DNA from: CAYLZW01 sp964388085
GTDB lineage: Bacteria; Myxococcota; UBA727; CAYLZW01
Length of the DNA stretch: 27,421 nucleotides
Reading direction: 5' to 3'
Assembly (NCBI GenBank): GCA_964388085.1
Contig: CAYLZW010000047.1
Span: forward strand, 1 to 27,421
A program made the position numbers and the translations under genes. The notes beneath the pieces were generated by a model. That model saw only the letters and a program-made list of their open reading frames with translations, did not search any database and had not been told where the DNA came from. Below, in pieces: positions 24,324 through 27,421 of the stretch. Each line of letters starts with the position of its first letter. The first letter of the stretch is position 1.

Positions 24324-25383
24324 CGCGCGCCTCGGGGCGCATAGAGTCCCAGCTCTTTCGCTCGAGGCAGCGCCGCATGACCTTCGCGGCGGGCTTCTTG
24401 CGCGGCGTGTACGTGCTGTCGCTCGCCCCGCCGAAGCCGAACCAGTTCCAGAAGTAAGCGCCGTCGAGGACGCCGCTGCCGGCGAACGCGTCACAGAACG
24501 CTTCATAGAGCCGCGCTTGCAGCGCGAGATCGATGGGCGCCCTCCGCGTCTCGTCCCAGGGGTAGCGCGCGGCGCTGACGATGGACGGGTAGCCCACCTC
24601 GGTGATGACCAGCGGCTTGTTCAGTCGGGCGCGCAGCGACGCCAGCGAACGAACGGGACCGCGCCACGCGTCGGCGAGCTGCTTCGTCGTCGGTGGCGCC
24701 TCGTCGCGCGCGAGCTCGAAGTAGGCCGTGACGCCGACCTCGTCGAGCGCGTCCCAGAAGCGGATGGGATCGAAGTGGTCCCAGTTGGCCGAGTAGTAGA
24801 GCGTGCTCGGCGTCGTCCTGCGCACCTTGGCGATGAGCGCCCGCCAGCGCGCCTCCTCCCGCTCGAGCGAGAGCAGCTCGCTGCCGACGCCGAAGCGCTC
24901 GCTGCCGGTCGCCTTCGCAATCGACGCCATGCGGAGCAGGTAGCGCTCATAGCTCGCGAACCAGGCGTCGACGCCGGCCGCGGGACGAATGCGCCCGCGC
25001 CACTCCGTCGGGGTCCGCTTCGCCAGCCGAACGATGGGCAGCAGGGAGACCCGGAGGCCGCGCGCTCTCGCCTGCCGCAGCGTCCGCGCGAGGGTGGCGT
25101 CGCTCGGCGAGTAGCTCGGGCGGGGCGCGATGTCGTGCGCGGTGACGTCGCTCTGGTACCAGGCCACCACGATGAGGACGTCCGTGGCGCCGTGCGCGAC
25201 GATCTCGTCGAGCAGATGGCCGTAGTCATACTCGGCGTCGGTGGCGAAGAGCCCGAGGCCGACGCCGCGCTGAAACGACGTCACGTCGCTCGCCGCCACG
25301 CGCGGCGGGGTCGGCGGCCGCGCGCAGACGAGGTGCGGCGCCGAGAGCACGAGGAGCAGGAGCAGCGCAGGTAGCGAGCGCAT
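24310..25383 (-). CDS. Secreted TIM-barrel glycoside hydrolase, GH113-like
   Basis: 357 residues. A signal peptide (MRSLPALLLLLVLSAPHLVCA) is followed by a (beta/alpha)8-type domain. GVGSELLSLE holds Glu169, the likely acid/base, and PLVITEVGYPS holds Glu262, the likely nucleophile; these positions and the strand motifs VLIVVAWYQSD, RVSLLPIV and VGVTAYFEL match the GH113 (beta-1,4-mannanase) type barrel. GH113 enzymes hydrolyse beta-mannans with retention; substrate here is unproven. Residues about 305-315 (GVLDGAYFWNWFGFGG) close the barrel. ATG 25383 is preferred because it begins the signal peptide, though no Shine-Dalgarno is seen. It is divergent from the FHA protein gene by 86 bp. Confidence 0.8.
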   Translation of the reverse strand: MRSLPALLLLLVLSAPHLVCARPPTPPRVAASDVTSFQRGVGLGLFATDAEYDYGHLLDEIVAHGATDVLIVVAWYQSDVTAHDIAPRPSYSPSDATLARTLRQARARGLRVSLLPIVRLAKRTPTEWRGRIRPAAGVDAWFASYERYLLRMASIAKATGSERFGVGSELLSLEREEARWRALIAKVRRTTPSTLYYSANWDHFDPIRFWDALDEVGVTAYFELARDEAPPTTKQLADAWRGPVRSLASLRARLNKPLVITEVGYPSIVSAARYPWDETRRAPIDLALQARLYEAFCDAFAGSGVLDGAYFWNWFGFGGASDSTYTPRKKPAAKVMRRCLERKSWDSMRPEARGPAK

Positions 25384-25386
25384 GGC

Positions 25387-25415
25387 TTGACGTCGCTGCG
25401 GTCGTCGCACATGGT
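25387..25415 (+). promoter_or_regulatory. Candidate promoter of the zinc-ribbon/FHA gene
   Basis: TTGACG (25387-25392), a 17-base spacer and CATGGT (25410-25415) lie in the 86-bp gap between divergent genes. The -35 box is good and the -10 box weak. The -35 box begins four bases from the start codon of the GH113-like gene. Confidence 0.3.
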
Positions 25416-25469
25416 CACGGCAACGGCAAGGCTGGCGGCGTCTCGGCGCCGCGCTCGCGGAGGCTCCAC

Positions 25470-26846
25470 GTGGTCCAGTGCCAGAGCTGCGCACACGACA
25501 GCAGCAAGGACACCTACTGCGAGATGTGCGGCGCCGCGCTGCCGCAGGTCGCGGCCCTCGAGGACGACGCGCTCTCGTTGATGCTCGGCCTCGTGTGCGA
25601 GGCGTGCGACAGCTACAACGATCCCGGCACGTCGTCTTGCGTGGTGTGCGGCGCGCCGCTCGGGGAGGCCCCGGGGGGCGTCGCGCCGCCCGCGCCCGCG
25701 ACGCCGGCGTCGAAGCCTGCCGCGCCCGCCGCCCCGTCGTGGATGGCGGCCCCCGAGGGACAGCCGCTCGCGACCGCCCAGGCGATGCCGGCCGTCGACC
25801 TCTCCGTGCTCGCGCAGACCGGCCAAGGCGGGCTCGCGGCCCCTGCACCTCAGGCATCTTCGGCGCCGCGCGCTGCGTCACCGTCGAGCTCGTCGAAGCC
25901 GGGCGCCGCGAGTTGCGCGAAGTGCGGCGGAGACCTGCTGGCAGACGACAAGTTTTGTCGCCACTGCGGCCAGCGCGCCGCGGAGACGACCGCGCCGGCC
26001 GCCGCGGCCGCGCAAGCCACCGCTCCGAAGGCCGCGGCGACGATGATGATGGCTCCTGTGTCGGCGGCGCCGGGCGCGTCGGCCGCAGCGCCCGCCGCCG
26101 CGGCGACGATGTTCATGCCGCAGGTCCAGCAGCCCCCCGGCGGAGCGCCGAGCGCCACCCTGTTCTTCGGCGCGGCCACCGTCGAGCGCTTCGCCCGGCT
26201 CATCCTCGTGAAGGGCCACACGCAGTTCGGCACGCAGTGGCGCCTGCAGGGCGGTCAGACCGTCATCGGACGCAACGCCGGCGTCGTCATCTTCCCCGAC
26301 GACAAGCACCTCGCCGACAAGCACTGCCGCCTCGAGTTCCGCGGCGACGAGCTCTGGGTCGTGCCCGAGCAGACGCTCAATGGCGTGTACGTGCAGGTCA
26401 AGGGCAAGGCCCCCGTCTCCGCCGGCGGCGAGGTCATCTGCGGTAGCCAACGCTTCCGCGCGCAGCCCGACGACGAGCGCGCGCAGGTCCTCCGCGGCGA
26501 CGACACGGACACCTCGCTGTACGGCAGCCAGGTGAACGCGCTCAACCTCGTCGTCACCCGCGTGTGCAGCGACCCGCGCTTCTCCGAGACCTACGCGCGC
26601 CCGCAGCGAATCCTCAGCATCGGCCGCGGCGGCTGTGACCTGAACTTCCCCGACGATCCGTTCCTGTCGACGAGGCACGCGCAGCTCAGCCGCGGCGACG
26701 ACGGCGGCCTCTTCGTCGAGGACCTCGGCAGCCGAAACGGCACCTTCCTGCGCACCCTGGGCGAGCGAAAGCTCACGCACGGCGACGCCATCATGATCGG
26801 CGAGCAGGTCATGCGGGTCGAGGTCTCGCTGAGCGTGCCGCGCTAA
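25470..26846 (+). CDS. Protein with three zinc ribbons and two FHA domains
   Basis: 458 residues. Three Cys4 zinc ribbons: Cys4/Cys7/Cys17/Cys20, Cys43/Cys46/Cys57/Cys60, and CAKCGG...CRHCG near 149-168. Low-complexity Ala/Pro linkers separate them. FHA domain 1 spans about 250-335 (TVIGRNAGVVIF, KHCRLEF, LNGVYV) and FHA domain 2 about 375-455 (RILSIGRGGCDLNF, STRHAQLS, SRNGTFL). FHA domains bind phosphothreonine; the second keeps Gly-Arg, Ser-x-x-His and Asn, so it is likely active, the first deviates (DKH in place of SxxH). It is probably a reader of Ser/Thr kinase signalling. The GTG start is set by GGAGG at 25459-25463. The target is unknown. Confidence 0.87.
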   Translation: MVQCQSCAHDSSKDTYCEMCGAALPQVAALEDDALSLMLGLVCEACDSYNDPGTSSCVVCGAPLGEAPGGVAPPAPATPASKPAAPAAPSWMAAPEGQPLATAQAMPAVDLSVLAQTGQGGLAAPAPQASSAPRAASPSSSSKPGAASCAKCGGDLLADDKFCRHCGQRAAETTAPAAAAAQATAPKAAATMMMAPVSAAPGASAAAPAAAATMFMPQVQQPPGGAPSATLFFGAATVERFARLILVKGHTQFGTQWRLQGGQTVIGRNAGVVIFPDDKHLADKHCRLEFRGDELWVVPEQTLNGVYVQVKGKAPVSAGGEVICGSQRFRAQPDDERAQVLRGDDTDTSLYGSQVNALNLVVTRVCSDPRFSETYARPQRILSIGRGGCDLNFPDDPFLSTRHAQLSRGDDGGLFVEDLGSRNGTFLRTLGERKLTHGDAIMIGEQVMRVEVSLSVPR

Positions 26847-26962
26847 CGCTCCTCGTCATCGAGTCGGAGCGGGCTGCCTACCCCGAGACGACGCGCGTTG
26901 GATCGCCACCCGTCGGCACGGAGACGGCAAGTCGGTCGGGAACGTCGTCGCTCGACCCGCCC

Positions 26963-27421
26963 TCAACGAAGCTCAGGCGGCAGGTCCTCGGGCGCGCAGT
27001 TCTGCTTCATGTACGACGCTGCCTGGTCCTTGCTCAGCGTCTTGCGCTTCAGCGAGACGAAGCGCCGAATGGCCGAGCACGACTTGTTCATGTCGCCGTT
27101 GGTGCGGTGGTACATGGCGATGGGCAACAGCGGCGTCGGATCGCGCGGGTTCAAGTCGAACGCCTTGCGCAAGCCCTCGTAGGACTCCTTACGCTTGCCG
27201 TCGTCCTTGGAGAGCACGCCGGCCATGTGCTTCTGCATGAGCGCCTTGGCCTCGGCCGCCTTCGCCTTCGAGACCTTGGGCGTCTTCTGCGAGCTGTCGT
27301 CGGGCGCTTGTGACGAGTCCGGGCGCTTCTGGCCGTTCACGGTCGCGACCTTCACGTCATCCGGCTGCTTCACGACGTCATCCGGCTGCTTCACGACGTC
27401 ATCCGGCTGCTTCACGACGTC
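26963..27421 (-). CDS. Repeat-containing protein, 5' part outside window
   Basis: 152 C-terminal residues are visible; the 5' end runs off the right edge. The first visible part is three copies of the heptapeptide KQPDDVV (or its truncated form), then a Lys/Ser-rich stretch and a helical region (KAAEAKALMQKHMAGVLSKD, KESYEGLRKAFDLNPRDPTPLLPIAMYH) ending in NCAPEDLPPELR. The DLNPRDP segment suggests a TPR-like turn. I do not recognise the family; a kinase or envelope-protein C-terminal tail is possible. It converges with the FHA protein gene. Confidence 0.72.
   Translation of the reverse strand, partial: DVVKQPDDVVKQPDDVVKQPDDVKVATVNGQKRPDSSQAPDDSSQKTPKVSKAKAAEAKALMQKHMAGVLSKDDGKRKESYEGLRKAFDLNPRDPTPLLPIAMYHRTNGDMNKSCSAIRRFVSLKRKTLSKDQAASYMKQNCAPEDLPPELR
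27356..27421 (-). repeat. 21-bp tandem repeat, three identical copies and a partial fourth
   Basis: Units at 27356-27376, 27377-27397 and 27398-27418 are identical, and the first three bases of a fourth unit (27419-27421) reach the window edge. On the minus strand each encodes KQPDDVV in register. Absence of any difference suggests recent expansion. Confidence 0.9.

Noticed and set aside
25384..25881. Upstream extension of the GH113-like frame
   Set aside because: The signal peptide starts at ATG 25383; the extension lies antisense to the zinc-ribbon coding region.

Overview
The window is very GC-rich DNA with tightly packed genes, many GTG and TTG starts and short intergenic gaps. Several families point to a myxobacterium-like member of the Myxococcota (inference, not tested by search): an MglA-type GTPase with the TVPGQ switch motif, a GYF_2/AgmX-PglI-type protein, a DUF4388-type protein, a PilZ protein, a multi-FHA zinc-ribbon protein and a nucleotide transporter fused to HEAT repeats. 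I see no tRNA, rRNA, insertion sequence, prophage, CRISPR array or replication origin, so it reads as ordinary chromosome rich in signalling and envelope genes.

Layout, left to right. Positions 1-232 hold the 5' part of a response regulator on the minus strand, divergent from a full-length Lhr-type helicase (469-4821) followed by an AIM24-family gene (4917-5624). A minus-strand metallo-beta-lactamase protein with two cyclic-nucleotide-binding domains (5653-7860) is divergent from a class I/II aminotransferase (7964-9184); both have a TATNNT box exactly six bases before a GTG start, which suggests leaderless transcripts. An MglA-like GTPase with a Pro/Ala linker and a C-terminal coiled coil follows (9372-10397). 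Minus-strand genes 10407-13699 are a VanZ-like protein, a DUF151 (bifunctional nuclease-type) protein, a secreted LysM protein and a CpoB/YbgF-like lipoprotein. Plus-strand genes 13830-18507 are an NTT-type nucleotide transporter with HEAT repeats, a stand-alone cyclic-nucleotide-binding protein, a small membrane protein and a secreted protein with a five-residue repeat. A TPR membrane protein (minus) and a YciO-family protein (plus) diverge across a region holding four copies of a ten-base motif. The right end has the AgmX-like protein, truA, the DUF4388 protein, PilZ, a secreted GH113-like protein, the zinc-ribbon/FHA protein and a truncated gene whose coding sequence has identical 21-bp repeats.

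Working together: three themes recur. Cyclic-nucleotide sensing appears in the MBL-cNBD protein and in the cNBD gene beside the nucleotide transporter. Polarity, motility or second-messenger type proteins include the MglA-like GTPase, the AgmX-like protein, PilZ and the FHA protein. The envelope theme is LysM, the CpoB-like lipoprotein and the small secreted and membrane proteins. The least explained parts are the nucleotide-transporter/cNBD pair, the extended MglA-like GTPase, and the motif array before the YciO gene.
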